Shown: in pieces, positions 27,394 through 37,903 of the stretch
Layout of the letters: each line of letters opens with the position of its first letter
Numbering within the stretch: position 1 is the first letter of the stretch
Assembly: GCF_000970325.1 (NCBI RefSeq)
Contig: NZ_CP009518.1
Coordinates: forward strand, 1-64,000
Direction: 5' to 3'
Source of the DNA: Methanococcoides methylutens MM1
GTDB taxonomy: Archaea; Halobacteriota; Methanosarcinia; Methanosarcinales; Methanosarcinaceae
DNA length: 64,000 nt
Program-made: the position numbers and the translations under genes
Notes under the pieces: model-generated
What the model saw: the letters and a program-made list of their open reading frames with translations, nothing else
What the model was told of the DNA's origin: nothing
The model's database searches: none

Positions 27394-28731
27394 ATGCAAA
27401 ATACTGATACAACTAAATATATCATTCATTCAAAGATCAATGCTGACGGGATAATCGAGCGTCCGGACATAGTAGGCGCGATCTTCGGCCAGACCGAGGG
27501 TCTGCTGGGATCAGACCTTGATCTTCGTGACCTGCAGAAAACAGGCCGTATCGGTCGTATTGAGGTTTCAGTCACTGCAAAGGGCGGCAAGACCAAAGGT
27601 AACATCTTCATACCATCAAGCCTTGACAGGGTCGAGACATCAATACTTGCTGCTTCCCTTGAGACCATCGACAGGGTGGGACCATGCACTGCAAAGATCG
27701 AGGTAACACAGGTCGAGGATGTACGTGCCACCAAGAGGAAACAGATCATCGACCGTGCAAAGTACATACTTACCGACATGTTCGACGAGAACCTCCCTGA
27801 ATCACAGGAGATCGCAGACGAGGTCCGCCAGTCAGTACGTATCGAGGAGATGCAGTACTATGGTAAGAACAAGATACCATGCGGTCCTAATGTTTTTGAT
27901 TCCGATGCCATTGTAGTCGTAGAGGGCAGGGCAGATGTGCTTAACCTCCTGAGATACGGTATCAAGAACACTATCTGTGTTGGTGGTACCAACGTTCCTC
28001 CGGAAGTTGCCGAACTTACAAAGAAGAAGACTGTAACCGCATTCACCGATGGTGACCGTGGAGGAAAGCTCATCATCAAAGAGCTTTTGCAGGTAGCAGA
28101 TATTGATTATGTTGCACGTGCACCAGACGGAAAGAGCGTGGAAGACCTTGTCCAGAGGGAGATCGTACGTTCTCTCAGGCAGAAGGTACCTGTGGAGCAG
28201 GTCCTTGACAGCTACAGCATAAAGGGAGAGAAACCATCCAAGCAGGAAAAGCCTGCCAAAGCAGGAAGGATATCCCGTCTGCCAAAACGTAAGGAAAGGG
28301 TCGTAGGCGAACTTTCAAGACCATCTGGCAGTACCCAGAAGATAGGCAAGAAAGCTCCTCGTTCAGAAGAAGAACCCAAACAGGAAAGAGAGGCCAAGCC
28401 TGTTAAACAGGCAAGAGAGGCCAAGCCTACCAAACTGTCACCACAGGCCCGCAGGTTCAAGCCACATTCCGATGAACTTATCGGCACTCTTGGTGCCAGA
28501 CTCCTGGATTCAAAGGATAAGGTAGTTGAAGAGACCGCAGTGCGCGATCTTGTGAATACCCTGAAAGAGACCGGCGATGACATTAAAAGCGTCGTTTTTG
28601 ATGGCGTGGTCACACAGCGCATCCTTGACATTGCATCAGATAAAGGCATCGAGAACCTTATTGGTGTGAAGAAAGGGAATATCGCAAAAAGCCCGGCAGC
28701 TGTTAATGTACTGACAGCTTCAGATTTCTGA
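27394..28731 (+). CDS. dnaG: Archaeal DnaG-type primase
   Basis: 445 residues with a central TOPRIM domain: the Glu of [16 protein letters not shown] and the DxD of [10 protein letters not shown]. The domain order is that of archaeal DnaG, which is found with the exosome and as a primase. A Lys/Glu/Pro-rich linker (about 270-350) connects to a conserved C-terminal domain, the part that binds the exosome in other archaea. It is preceded by a long non-coding region and followed by a clear hairpin terminator. Confidence 0.95.
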   Translation: MQNTDTTKYIIHSKINADGIIERPDIVGAIFGQTEGLLGSDLDLRDLQKTGRIGRIEVSVTAKGGKTKGNIFIPSSLDRVETSILAASLETIDRVGPCTAKIEVTQVEDVRATKRKQIIDRAKYILTDMFDENLPESQEIADEVRQSVRIEEMQYYGKNKIPCGPNVFDSDAIVVVEGRADVLNLLRYGIKNTICVGGTNVPPEVAELTKKKTVTAFTDGDRGGKLIIKELLQVADIDYVARAPDGKSVEDLVQREIVRSLRQKVPVEQVLDSYSIKGEKPSKQEKPAKAGRISRLPKRKERVVGELSRPSGSTQKIGKKAPRSEEEPKQEREAKPVKQAREAKPTKLSPQARRFKPHSDELIGTLGARLLDSKDKVVEETAVRDLVNTLKETGDDIKSVVFDGVVTQRILDIASDKGIENLIGVKKGNIAKSPAAVNVLTASDF

Positions 28732-28739
28732 TCTTGTTT

Positions 28740-28764
28740 AGGGGAGTTTCCCCTTTTATTTTCT
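28740..28764 (+). terminator. Hairpin plus T-run after dnaG
   Basis: A stem AGGGGA paired with TCCCCT around a three-base loop starts nine bases after the dnaG stop and runs into a TTTTATTTT tract. Confidence 0.6.
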
Positions 28765-28963
28765 TTCTGTTCTTCTTTTTCTTTTTTTATTTTCCCTCCA
28801 TTGTGCATTATTATTCATAAAAATTAAATCAAAAAAAACTTATATTAGAACACGGAAAAGCACTTCCGCGAAAAACCGTTTTATTTGAGTCTTTAGTCTA
28901 TAACATTGCAGCCTGTTATCAGGCGGTGCTGTATCATGAAAAAAATGAAAATGGATAAAAACC

Positions 28964-29251
28964 ATGCACAAAGATGAATTGATTCAATTGCATACATTGC
29001 TGGCTCAAATAAAGAGGCATCTGGAAACCCAGAGCATTGATCATGATTTCACAGAATATCAATCGCTTGCCATAAGCCCTGTGCACATCCATCGAAGCAA
29101 GGCTGAACACAAACATGCTATATTTGTACTTGGTAATCACCTCGCTTCAATAATAGCTGAAGATGAGCTTTCAGGTATTGGCAGGACCTCCGCCAGAATG
29201 GAGGAATTTGCAAAACGTACCAGCAGGAACACTGCCGCAAAAAACAATTAA
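28964..29251 (+). CDS. UPF0058 family protein
   Basis: 95 residues beginning MHKDELIQLHTLL, the hallmark of the UPF0058 family found throughout euryarchaeota. The function is not known. The protein is helical and charged, with His-rich segments (SPVHIHRSKAEHKHA). It is convergent with rimI, with the stops practically touching. Confidence 0.8.
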   Translation: MHKDELIQLHTLLAQIKRHLETQSIDHDFTEYQSLAISPVHIHRSKAEHKHAIFVLGNHLASIIAEDELSGIGRTSARMEEFAKRTSRNTAAKNN

Positions 29252-29769
29252 AATCTGTGTGGCATCCTGATTGCGCTATCAGGTATAACGGGTATCTTTA
29301 AGGATACGTCCGGTAAATTGCTGATCCGGTACAAAGGAGAAAGCTGCTTCTTCATAATGATGCCGTTCTCTCCGTCTGAATAGTATCCCTGTTCCACCCA
29401 GCACTCGATGAATCCCAGGTCACTATATAGTTTTCTTGCTATATGGTTGCTGACCCTGACCTCAAGGGTAGCAGATCTCAGCCCCTGCTGAAGGAAAACG
29501 TTCAGTATCGTCGCCATGAGCTGGCTTCCGATTTTCATTCCTTGATATTCTTTCTTAACAGCCAGTGAAAATATCCTTCCCTCGTTAACATCAGACTGGT
29601 AGCCCATAACGAAACCCACTATCAGGTTGTTTATTGAGGCGACAAAGAACCCTTCATTGTTCATCTCATAGAAGTTCATATAGACAAAGGGATTGTGTTC
29701 CGTAAAAGCTTCCATTTCAATGTTCAGAACACCTTCAAAATCACAGGGCTCGAACTTTCTGATGATCAT
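29248..29769 (-). CDS. rimI: GNAT N-acetyltransferase, RimI/Ard1-like
   Basis: 173 residues of the GNAT fold. The acetyl-CoA motif is QGMKIGSQLM, preceded by the FSLAVKKEY strand, with the C-terminal RKLYSDLGF segment typical of N-terminal protein acetyltransferases. It probably acetylates protein N-termini. The C-terminal ~25 residues extend beyond the fold. It lies 79 bases downstream of arcS on the same strand. Confidence 0.8.
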   Translation of the reverse strand: MIIRKFEPCDFEGVLNIEMEAFTEHNPFVYMNFYEMNNEGFFVASINNLIVGFVMGYQSDVNEGRIFSLAVKKEYQGMKIGSQLMATILNVFLQQGLRSATLEVRVSNHIARKLYSDLGFIECWVEQGYYSDGENGIIMKKQLSPLYRISNLPDVSLKIPVIPDSAIRMPHRF

Positions 29770-29848
29770 CAGGAGATATAATGTCCTTTTTGTTAAAAAG
29801 AATATTGAAAAAAGAAGGTAAAATAAAAGTAAAAAAGGGCTTTAAAGT

Positions 29849-31708
29849 TCAATCCTTAACTTTATCAGCCTTTTTTATGTGCCGCAGATCGACGGCTATA
29901 CCTCTTGTGGAGTCGACCATTTCCTTTCCGCTCATCATGGCGCGACCCACACCAATTGCTTTGCTACCGGTTACAAGTACTTCGTCCCCTGGTCTTATGT
30001 TCTCATCAGCTGCAATGACACCAGGTGCAAGCAATGAACCCCTTGGCAGAAAATCATCGATTGTCACGGTGTAGCCTTCGAACTTATCCGATCCAGCAAG
30101 CAGGCGGGTTCCGTCGATAGTAAGTGCCAGTGTCCCGTATTGTGGGATGAGGGTAGCTATCTGCTTCTTATCGCTGAAGACCTGATGCTTGGGGAATGGT
30201 GCCTTTATCTTTGACTTTTCCGGAACAAGCAACTCTCCTGCACCCGGGCCGAACTGGTAGTCTGCAATGGCACGCATAAGGTCGCTTCTTGGTTTGTTCT
30301 GCCTGAACTCCCCGTTTGCAACGATGTCTGAGAGTGTGTTCTTCAGGTTATCAAGGGATTCACGGGAGGACACATTGCCTGTGCTCGTGTAGATGATTTC
30401 GATTCCAAGTTCCTTTGATACGATCTCGCAGATCTCCCTGTAAGCTTCTTCCACATGGGCTATGATGTGTGAATATTTGTTCTTTGAAAGATATTCAGAG
30501 AGACATGAGGATACCCATTTGATCTCTTCTGCATCCCAGTATCCGGTCACCACGGTATCATAATGGGCTGCCGGATAGGTGATCTCGATCTCCCTTGGGA
30601 CAATACCGAGCGGGGATGTGATTATCACTTCGTGGACGTACCTTCGGTTCTTTCCGAGTGATCTTATGAACTTTGCATGGGAGTTAGAGATGGAATATGG
30701 TTTTTTGGCAGAGCAGGGCAGCAGGACAAGAATGTCGGTTTCCGGTGGAGTGTACCTTTCCTGTACCCTCCTGGCAAAACGGACTACCTCAGCCCTGTTC
30801 ATTGATTCGGAAGTGGTTGCCAGCAACTGGTTGGATCGGGCAAGTGGTGCATGTTCTTCCATGTAGTCATACTGGTCATCGGCAAGCCTGAGAAGTGCAG
30901 CAAGCCAGGGTTCTGTTCGACACTGGCCTTCGACATATTCACGCAGGTTGCCTGAGCGTATCCTTTCCCTTGCAAGTACGATCTCTGCCTCGAGCATGTT
31001 GCAGTTGTGTCTTGTCAATATGTCTGCACGTTCTGCTTTTGGCATTTCCTTGAGCTCTTCCAGTGTGATCGGGGCACAGGCATCACACCTGCATGGAAGT
31101 TCGGTCATGGAGTCTGTAAAGTAGTTTCCTGATGTGGTAAGATAAACATCATTGTGCCCTGCCACAACGGCGCGGGTGTTGTCCACGATATCGACACCAA
31201 GGTAGATGAGCATGGCAGCATTTGCAGGTGTGCAGAGGTTCGGGACATAGAGAGCAGTATCAGGTGCCGCGTTCTCCCGTATTTCGATGATCCTTTCCAG
31301 GAACTTCCTTGCATTACCATCGAAGGCACCTGCACCTTCCATGACGTAAAGGTCAGCTTTCTTTACATCCTGACCGTGTCGGTAGATGCGTCCCACAGGA
31401 CCTTCGCATTCAACCTCGGTCTTCTTTGCGATTGTCTCCGCCACATCATCAGGCACGTCGGGTGCCATGTTCTGGTGTGGCAGGATGATGATGACGTCAT
31501 CGCCGGAAACTTCCCGTATCTTCTTTATGTTCTCCATGGCCTCTTCCGTGGAAAGCTCCCACATGGAGCCTGCATCTGCCACAGGGCCTGCCGGGTCTTT
31601 AAGTGATGCCGTCTCGATTATGTAGGGTGTCCTTACAGGTGTTGAAAGGAGAATTTTTCCAATACGGGCAGCACCATCCCGTTGTTCTACCTCAAAATAT
31701 GATGTCAT
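29849..31708 (-). CDS. arcS: Archaeosine synthase ArcS (TgtA2)
   Basis: 619 residues. A TGT-like N-terminal barrel that has lost base-exchange function is followed by the ArcS-specific core with LLPCSAKKPYS. A C-terminal PUA domain (about 540-619) reads TRLLAGSDKFEGYTV and ends RGIAVDLRHI. ArcS converts preQ0 in tRNA position 15 toward archaeosine, adding lysine in the characterised pathway. The tRNA-guanine transglycosylase partner is not in the window. Confidence 0.92.
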   Translation of the reverse strand: MTSYFEVEQRDGAARIGKILLSTPVRTPYIIETASLKDPAGPVADAGSMWELSTEEAMENIKKIREVSGDDVIIILPHQNMAPDVPDDVAETIAKKTEVECEGPVGRIYRHGQDVKKADLYVMEGAGAFDGNARKFLERIIEIRENAAPDTALYVPNLCTPANAAMLIYLGVDIVDNTRAVVAGHNDVYLTTSGNYFTDSMTELPCRCDACAPITLEELKEMPKAERADILTRHNCNMLEAEIVLARERIRSGNLREYVEGQCRTEPWLAALLRLADDQYDYMEEHAPLARSNQLLATTSESMNRAEVVRFARRVQERYTPPETDILVLLPCSAKKPYSISNSHAKFIRSLGKNRRYVHEVIITSPLGIVPREIEITYPAAHYDTVVTGYWDAEEIKWVSSCLSEYLSKNKYSHIIAHVEEAYREICEIVSKELGIEIIYTSTGNVSSRESLDNLKNTLSDIVANGEFRQNKPRSDLMRAIADYQFGPGAGELLVPEKSKIKAPFPKHQVFSDKKQIATLIPQYGTLALTIDGTRLLAGSDKFEGYTVTIDDFLPRGSLLAPGVIAADENIRPGDEVLVTGSKAIGVGRAMMSGKEMVDSTRGIAVDLRHIKKADKVKD

Positions 31709-31804
31709 GTTTCCCTAATATGCTTAAGGTAGATGTAAATCTTTTCTACCGGACCTGCCTGAGATACCCAAACGTTTATTTCGAAAAAGGTTGAGGATAT
31801 ATCA

Positions 31805-33175
31805 ATGCTCAAAGAACAGCTGGAAAGGATCGTTGGGGAGAATAATGTCTCGACAAGGTCCTCAGAGCTTTATTGTTATTCTTTTGATGCCTCCCAGGTA
31901 AAAGGGAAAGCTGATGCCGTTGTTCGCCCTCAGACCACTGAGCAGGTGGCAGATATTGTCAGGCTGGCGGCGGAACTTGGGCTGCCTGTGATCGCAAGAG
32001 GTGCGGGTTCCGGTCTCTGCGGAGGAGCTGTTCCTGTCAATGGGGGTATTGTGCTTGATCTGTCATCAATGGATCGTATTGTTGACATTGATATTGATAA
32101 TCTCCAGGTGACCGTGGAACCGGGAGTTGTGCATGAGAAACTGAACCAGGCACTTTCTCCCTACGGTTTCTTCTTCCCGCCGGATCCCGGAAGCACTGCC
32201 ATGTGTACCATTGGTGGGCTTATGGCCAACAACGGAAGCGGTATGCGCTGTGTAAAATACGGCACCACAAGGAACTATGTGCTTGACCTTGAGGTGGTCA
32301 TGGCAGACGGGAAGATAGTTCGTACAGGTTCAAGAACACTTAAGACCGCATCAGGCTATGACCTGACAGACCTTATGATCGGTTCTGAAGGAACACTTGG
32401 GATAATCACCCAGGCGATTCTCAGGCTGCATCCGCTTCCCAGGGCACGCAGTGTGATCCTGGCTTCCTTTGAGACTACAACCCTTGCCGGCAGGGCAGTG
32501 GTGAAGATACTCTCAGCGGGAATTATTCCTTCTGCATGTGAGATCCTTGACAGCACTGCGATCGAGACAGTAAGAAAATATGACCCTAGTGTGGAGCTTC
32601 CTGATGCAGGAGCTATCTTGCTTATAGAGGTGGACGGGATGGAGAATGCTGTGAAGGAAGAGGCTAAGACTGTGGGACAGGTATGTTCTGAACTGGCTTC
32701 TGAGATAAGGGTCGCTTCAACTGCAGATGAGAGCGCTCGTTTGTGGAAGGCCCGCAGGCTTGTTGGTGCTGCCATATCAAGGATCGATCCGAAACGCTCC
32801 CGTGTGTATGTGGGAGAGGACATCGGGGTTCCTATCAAGGAGCTTCCCGGAATGCTTGAATACGTCCGTTCGCTGTCAGAAGAATTTGCTATCCCGATCA
32901 TGACCTATGGGCACATAGGCGACGGTAACCTTCACACTGGCATGACCATGGATATGCTGGATGAGAAGGGAATGGAGATCGTCAATACTGTGGCTGACAG
33001 GATATACAGACATGCCATCGAGCTTGGTGGTACTGTGAGTGCCGAACATGGCGTTGGAAAGGCACGTGAGAGTTACATGGAGCTGGAGCACCCCACATCC
33101 ATGGCTGTGATGAGGATGATCAAGAAGGCGCTTGATCCCCAGGGGATACTGAATCCGGGTAAAATGGGGTTATGA
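31805..33175 (+). CDS. glcD: FAD-linked oxidase, GlcD/D-lactate dehydrogenase type
   Basis: 456 residues of the FAD-binding-4 family. The FAD site contains ARGAGSGLCGGAVP and GLMANNGSG, and the C-terminal FAD-oxidase domain ends KALDPQGILNPGKMG. Related enzymes oxidise glycolate, D-lactate or other 2-hydroxyacids. The stop overlaps the start of the Fe-S partner by 4 bases, so the two proteins are made together. Confidence 0.9.
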   Translation: MLKEQLERIVGENNVSTRSSELYCYSFDASQVKGKADAVVRPQTTEQVADIVRLAAELGLPVIARGAGSGLCGGAVPVNGGIVLDLSSMDRIVDIDIDNLQVTVEPGVVHEKLNQALSPYGFFFPPDPGSTAMCTIGGLMANNGSGMRCVKYGTTRNYVLDLEVVMADGKIVRTGSRTLKTASGYDLTDLMIGSEGTLGIITQAILRLHPLPRARSVILASFETTTLAGRAVVKILSAGIIPSACEILDSTAIETVRKYDPSVELPDAGAILLIEVDGMENAVKEEAKTVGQVCSELASEIRVASTADESARLWKARRLVGAAISRIDPKRSRVYVGEDIGVPIKELPGMLEYVRSLSEEFAIPIMTYGHIGDGNLHTGMTMDMLDEKGMEIVNTVADRIYRHAIELGGTVSAEHGVGKARESYMELEHPTSMAVMRMIKKALDPQGILNPGKMGL

Positions 33176-34242
33176 CCATGGAAGAAGAGCAGTTAAGGTC
33201 AATACTCAAATGTGTGCGTTGTGGAACGTGCCGCTCGGTCTGTCCGATATTTGAAGAGCTCGGCTGGGAATCATATAGTACCAGGGGTCGCATGATGATC
33301 GCAAAGGGGATCTCTGAGGGCATGGACCTTGATGAGAGCATAGTTGATTGTATCAATGCCTGTACCACCTGTGGTATCTGCGAGGAGATGTGTCCTGCAG
33401 GAGCACTTCCGCCTGATGTTTTTGAAAGGATACGGCATGAGATCGTGGAAAGTGGGGCTGAGACTAAGACCCAGCAGGAACTGCGTGAGAACACTCTTTC
33501 CACAGGTAATCCGATGAATGAGAAGGGTTCCAGACTGGGCTGGCTCAGGGAGATCCGCGATATTCCTGATCATGCCGGGAATGTGTACTTTGTTGGCTGT
33601 CTTGGATCTTATCGTTATCAGGAAACGGTTCTTAAGACCTATGACCTGATCAGCGAATTTGATGTTACAGTACTTGCTGACGAGGTATGTTGCGGCTCCC
33701 CTCTCCTGCGGACAGGGTCGGATGCAGGTGAGCTGATAGAACATAATGTCAGGCAGATGGAAGCGGCAGGTGCACACACCATAATAGCCAGTTGTGCAGG
33801 CTGCTACAATGTTTTGAAAAATGAATATCCTGGCAGGATCAGGGTCGTTCATATAACCGAATTCCTGGCAGAGAACCTGGACAAATTAGAGCTTGACAGA
33901 CTTGATATTAATGTAACATATCATGACCCCTGCCACCTTGGAAGGGCGAACAGGATATTCGATGCCCCGAGAAAGCTCATCTCTGCTGTCTGTGAGCTTA
34001 AGGAAATGAAGACCTACAGGGAGAATGCAAGATGCTGTGGTGGTGGCGGAGGTGTCCGAAAAGGCTATCCTGAACTCTCAAGGGCACTAACTGAAAAGAG
34101 AGTTGCAGAGGTTCCTGAAGGCGTGGATTACATTGTAACGTGCTGCCCGTTGTGTCGCACAAATATGGAGTCATTCTCTAAGGTTCCGGTGATCGATCTT
34201 CTGGACCTTCTGACAATGGCCAGAAAAGTGGACAAAGAGTAA
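33172..34242 (+). CDS. glcF: Fe-S oxidoreductase, GlcF type with CCG domains
   Basis: 356 residues with two 4Fe-4S motifs, CVRCGTCRSVCP and CTTCGICEEMCP, followed by two CCG domains (CCGSPLL and CCGGGGG), as in HdrD and GlcF. It passes electrons from the flavoprotein upstream to an acceptor, possibly methanophenazine or heterodisulfide-linked carriers in this group (inference). No membrane helix is visible. The acceptor and true 2-hydroxyacid substrate are unknown. Confidence 0.9.
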   Translation: MTMEEEQLRSILKCVRCGTCRSVCPIFEELGWESYSTRGRMMIAKGISEGMDLDESIVDCINACTTCGICEEMCPAGALPPDVFERIRHEIVESGAETKTQQELRENTLSTGNPMNEKGSRLGWLREIRDIPDHAGNVYFVGCLGSYRYQETVLKTYDLISEFDVTVLADEVCCGSPLLRTGSDAGELIEHNVRQMEAAGAHTIIASCAGCYNVLKNEYPGRIRVVHITEFLAENLDKLELDRLDINVTYHDPCHLGRANRIFDAPRKLISAVCELKEMKTYRENARCCGGGGGVRKGYPELSRALTEKRVAEVPEGVDYIVTCCPLCRTNMESFSKVPVIDLLDLLTMARKVDKE

Positions 34243-34336
34243 AAAAGGAATAAGTAACTGAAGTGATCCTCAATAATAAGGCATTGTTCTGTTATTTGAT
34301 CTGAAGGTCAGTGGATCATTATTTCGTTTTGTTCGC

Positions 34337-35863
34337 TTATATTTTCCCGGTTTCCTCATATACTGGCAAGCGAACATGGATCTCGGTCCCACTATCTTTT
34401 CCGGAATCGATTCCCATTTCGCCCTTGTGTGCATTTATGATCTTCTTACAGATGACCAATCCATAATCCCGGTTGGTGCAGCAGATATTCTCTTCAGTGG
34501 AGCCTTCAGGAAGGTCTGTACAGAACTGTGAAAGGATGTCATTGGGGATTCCCGGGCCAGTGTCCTCTACAATTATATGCACGGCCCCTTTGTCCTCGGA
34601 GGCTGACAACGATACAGTTTCTCCTGCAGGGGTGAACTTTATGGCATTATCAAGAAGGTGTGCCAGAACGGATTCGATGTATTTGCTGTTGCCTTTTACT
34701 ATTGGCAGTTTGTCAGGTATCTCTTTTTTGAACTCGATCCCCTTGTGCTCTATTTCTGTTTGCATGTCACTGATCACGTTCTCCATGATCACCTTCAGGT
34801 CCATCAGGCTGAACGTGTATCTTATGGTCTCGTTCTGCATGTCGCTGACATAGAATAGGGATTCGATCAGATGGCGAAGACGCTCCGAGTTGCGGACAAC
34901 CGTTTTCATTGTCTTCTTCTGATGCTCGTTCAATTCACCCAGACGCTCATTGTAAAGAAGTTCGCTAAATCCTTTTATCGATATAAGAGGAGTCCTGAGT
35001 TCGTGGTTGATGTTTGCGAGGAACTCATCTTTCATCTTATGGGAGAGACGAAGTTTTTCATTTGCCTCTGCGAGATCCTTTTCCGTGTTCATCCTTTCAG
35101 TATTGTCTTCTCCTGAACGGATTATTCCAATGGGGTTTCCTTCTTCATCCCTGAGGATAACATCATGCCAGAGGACAAGCCTTTTTTCTGTAGTTCCATC
35201 GCTGTTCCTTGTCAGTAGCGGAAGTTCCTGGTATTCAGGGGTCTCCAGTCTGCCTTCCAGTATCCGGAACAGTTCCTTTTCCTGTGTTTCTTTTGTATCT
35301 TCAGGGAAGAAATCTGGCAGGCTTTTTCCTATAAGTTCCTCTTTCTTCCATCCCAGAAGGCTACAGGTCTTGATATTGGCAAAGGTGATCCTGGCATCCC
35401 TGTCAAGGATCATTATGATAGAGCCGATAACGTCAAGGTACTGGCAGGCCTGGTTACGCTCTTTGATAACCTTGTCCTGCAGGCGCTTGATCTTCAGCAA
35501 AGCCCTCACACGGGTTGAGAGCTCAAGACCGTTTGCAGGCCTGTTAATGAAATCATCAGCTCCTTCTTCAAGGCTCTTTATTTTTTCAGCCCTCTCATCG
35601 GCACCGGTGACAATAACTATTGGGACACGCTTTGTCCTTTCATCGCTCTTCAATGTCCTGCACATCTCATGGGCAGCAATATCTGCGATCTTGTTATCAA
35701 GAAGGATAAGGTCAGTTCCCTCATCAATGGCCTTTGCAAGCCCTTCCTTACCTGAATAAGATCTGGAAACGTCATAGTCAGAGATAAGAACGGTCCCCAT
35801 GGTTTCGATATCGGCATCCTCGTTGCCGATGAGGAGTATCCTTGACCTTTCTTTCTGGTTCAT
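34337..35863 (-). CDS. Hybrid sensor: receiver-PAS-histidine kinase
   Basis: About 508 residues. An N-terminal receiver domain has its phospho-acceptor Asp in LILLDNKI. The usual Lys-Pro of receivers reads Arg-Pro (INRPANG). A PAS domain follows (about 150-270), then the His box NINHELRTPL and an ATPase domain with N box LLDNAIKF and G1 VEDTGPGIP. The G2 box is degenerate (NRDYGLVIC), so kinase strength is uncertain. There is no membrane helix, so it probably senses in the cytoplasm. ATG 35863 (MNQKERSR) is preferred over 35896. Confidence 0.85.
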   Translation of the reverse strand: MNQKERSRILLIGNEDADIETMGTVLISDYDVSRSYSGKEGLAKAIDEGTDLILLDNKIADIAAHEMCRTLKSDERTKRVPIVIVTGADERAEKIKSLEEGADDFINRPANGLELSTRVRALLKIKRLQDKVIKERNQACQYLDVIGSIIMILDRDARITFANIKTCSLLGWKKEELIGKSLPDFFPEDTKETQEKELFRILEGRLETPEYQELPLLTRNSDGTTEKRLVLWHDVILRDEEGNPIGIIRSGEDNTERMNTEKDLAEANEKLRLSHKMKDEFLANINHELRTPLISIKGFSELLYNERLGELNEHQKKTMKTVVRNSERLRHLIESLFYVSDMQNETIRYTFSLMDLKVIMENVISDMQTEIEHKGIEFKKEIPDKLPIVKGNSKYIESVLAHLLDNAIKFTPAGETVSLSASEDKGAVHIIVEDTGPGIPNDILSQFCTDLPEGSTEENICCTNRDYGLVICKKIINAHKGEMGIDSGKDSGTEIHVRLPVYEETGKI

Positions 35864-36020
35864 TGCTTTCTCCGTTGGAATGTGGCCGATCCTCAAAAAA
35901 TAATGGAACGAAACTTTGGCGTGCGCTACACATTTACAATGTTTTAGTTATCAGTAGCGTACTTTTACTGTTTGCCTGTACTATCTGATATTATCGATTA
36001 ATCTTATGTTATAAAATCTT

Positions 36021-37892
36021 TCATCTTTTCTTGTATGATGAAGTTTTCTTCCCCTTTCTTGGAATAAGGCAGTTCCATGAGTTTCCGATGAGATCCTCGC
36101 GTCCTGCATTTTTGAGACCTTCGTATACAAGAGAATGGTTGCGAGGGTCACGGTAGTGCATCATAGCACGCTGTATGTTCTTTTCCCTTCTTGAGGTGGC
36201 AACATATACTTCCTTGTCTGTGAAGGGGTCAAGTCCTGTATGGAACATACAAGTGGCTGCTGTCATAGGTGTTGGCGTGAAGTCCTGCACCTGTTCAGTA
36301 TACCTGTTCGTTTCCTTGATGTATTGCGCCAGCTCGATCATGTCCTCCATGGTGCAGGCAGGATGTCCCGACATCAGGAACGTTACGAGATACTGGTCCT
36401 TGTCAAGCTTTTTGTTTGTCCTGTCAAAGAGCTCGGCAAAATCCTCGAATACTTTCCTTCCGGGCTTTTTCATGCAGTCGGTGACCTCTTTTGAAAAGTG
36501 CTCGGGAGCTATCTTGAGCTGTCCACTGACGTGATGTTCACATAGCTCTTCCACATATTCAGGATCAAGGAGAGCAAGGTCGTAGCGAACTCCGTAACTT
36601 ACAAAGACGTTCTTTACCTCCGGAATCTCACGGAGACGGCGCAGCATCTCTATGTTCTCCTTGTGGGATGTGTCCATGGAAGGGCAGGGTTCAGGATACA
36701 GGCAGAGCTTGTCCTTGCATGTACCGCTCTTTTCCCATTTCTTGCACTTCATGGCGTACATGTTGGCACTGGGTCCACCGACACCTATTATGTTGCCTTT
36801 AAAACCTCTGAGTCCCGTAAGCAGGTGTGCTTCCCGAACGATGGAATCGATACTACGGCTTGTGATGGTACGTCCCTGATGCTGTGTTATGGCGCAGAAA
36901 GAGCAGCTTCCAAAGCAGCCCCTGTGAGTGGCAATGGAGAATTTCACGGTTTCCAGTGCAGGGACCCTTTCCCTGTAGGAGGGATGATCCTCTCTTGTGT
37001 AGGGCAGCTCATAGACGTGGTCAAGCTCTTCCTGTGACAGCTGCCTCATCGGGGGATTCTGTATTATCGTTGTTTTCGGATGAGGTTGTATCAGTGCGAT
37101 ACCTCTTACAGGGTCCTGCTGCTCATACATGAGCTTGAATGCGTTTGCGTAGAGCTTTTTGTCTGATGACACATCTTTGTAGGAGGGAAGTTCAACGTAA
37201 GGGAAAGTGCTGTCCGCATGTTCCTTCATTTCCTTCCACTTCTTCACTTCCATTTTCCAGGCAGTACCAGCGATATCCCTGATATCGGAGATGTCCTCGC
37301 CTGAGTCAAGCCTGCGTGCGATCTCCGTGGTCTGCAGCTCCCCCATCCCGTAGACTAGAAGGTCTGCAGGCGCATCTGCGAGTATGGATTGCCTTACTTT
37401 GCCTGACCAGTAGTCATATTCTGCAAAGCGGCGAAGGGATGCCTCAATTCCTCCGATCACGATGGGCACTTCAGGGTAGGCTTCCTTGAGTCTGTTGGAG
37501 TAGACAACTGTTGCGCGGTTAGGGCGCAGTCCGGTCTGGGCTCCCGGGGAGTACATATCCTTTGGTCTGGGTTTGAGTGCAGGAGTGTAATTGCTCACCA
37601 TGGAATCGGTGTTCCCTGCAGTCACTGCAAAAAAGAGGCGTGGTCTGCCAAGTTTCATGAAGTCTTCAGTATTGTCCCATTTTGGTTGGGCGATTATACC
37701 TACCTTAAAGCCGGCATCCTCGAGGACGCGACCTATAATAGTTGCACCAAAACCGGGGTGGTCTACGTATGCATCCCCGGTGATGATGATAATATCAAGT
37801 TCATCCCATCCGCGCCTTTTGCATTCCCTGCGGTCCATTGGCAGGAACTTTGATGCATCAGGGCCTTTTTGTTTCCGTTTTTTTCCTGACAT
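36021..37892 (-). CDS. YgiQ-family (UPF0313) radical SAM protein
   Basis: 623 residues. A B12-binding-like N-terminal region (DAYVDHPGFGATIIGR) is followed by the radical SAM cluster motif in HRGCFGSCSFCAI. A C-terminal basic tail (KGKKTSSYKKR) closes the protein. YgiQ proteins are widespread but their reaction is not established. It lies 11 bases downstream of the MBL hydrolase and ends a probable four-gene operon starting with the LeuA-family gene. Confidence 0.88.
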   Translation of the reverse strand: MSGKKRKQKGPDASKFLPMDRRECKRRGWDELDIIIITGDAYVDHPGFGATIIGRVLEDAGFKVGIIAQPKWDNTEDFMKLGRPRLFFAVTAGNTDSMVSNYTPALKPRPKDMYSPGAQTGLRPNRATVVYSNRLKEAYPEVPIVIGGIEASLRRFAEYDYWSGKVRQSILADAPADLLVYGMGELQTTEIARRLDSGEDISDIRDIAGTAWKMEVKKWKEMKEHADSTFPYVELPSYKDVSSDKKLYANAFKLMYEQQDPVRGIALIQPHPKTTIIQNPPMRQLSQEELDHVYELPYTREDHPSYRERVPALETVKFSIATHRGCFGSCSFCAITQHQGRTITSRSIDSIVREAHLLTGLRGFKGNIIGVGGPSANMYAMKCKKWEKSGTCKDKLCLYPEPCPSMDTSHKENIEMLRRLREIPEVKNVFVSYGVRYDLALLDPEYVEELCEHHVSGQLKIAPEHFSKEVTDCMKKPGRKVFEDFAELFDRTNKKLDKDQYLVTFLMSGHPACTMEDMIELAQYIKETNRYTEQVQDFTPTPMTAATCMFHTGLDPFTDKEVYVATSRREKNIQRAMMHYRDPRNHSLVYEGLKNAGREDLIGNSWNCLIPRKGKKTSSYKKR

Positions 37893-37903
37893 GTTCTTTC
37901 CTG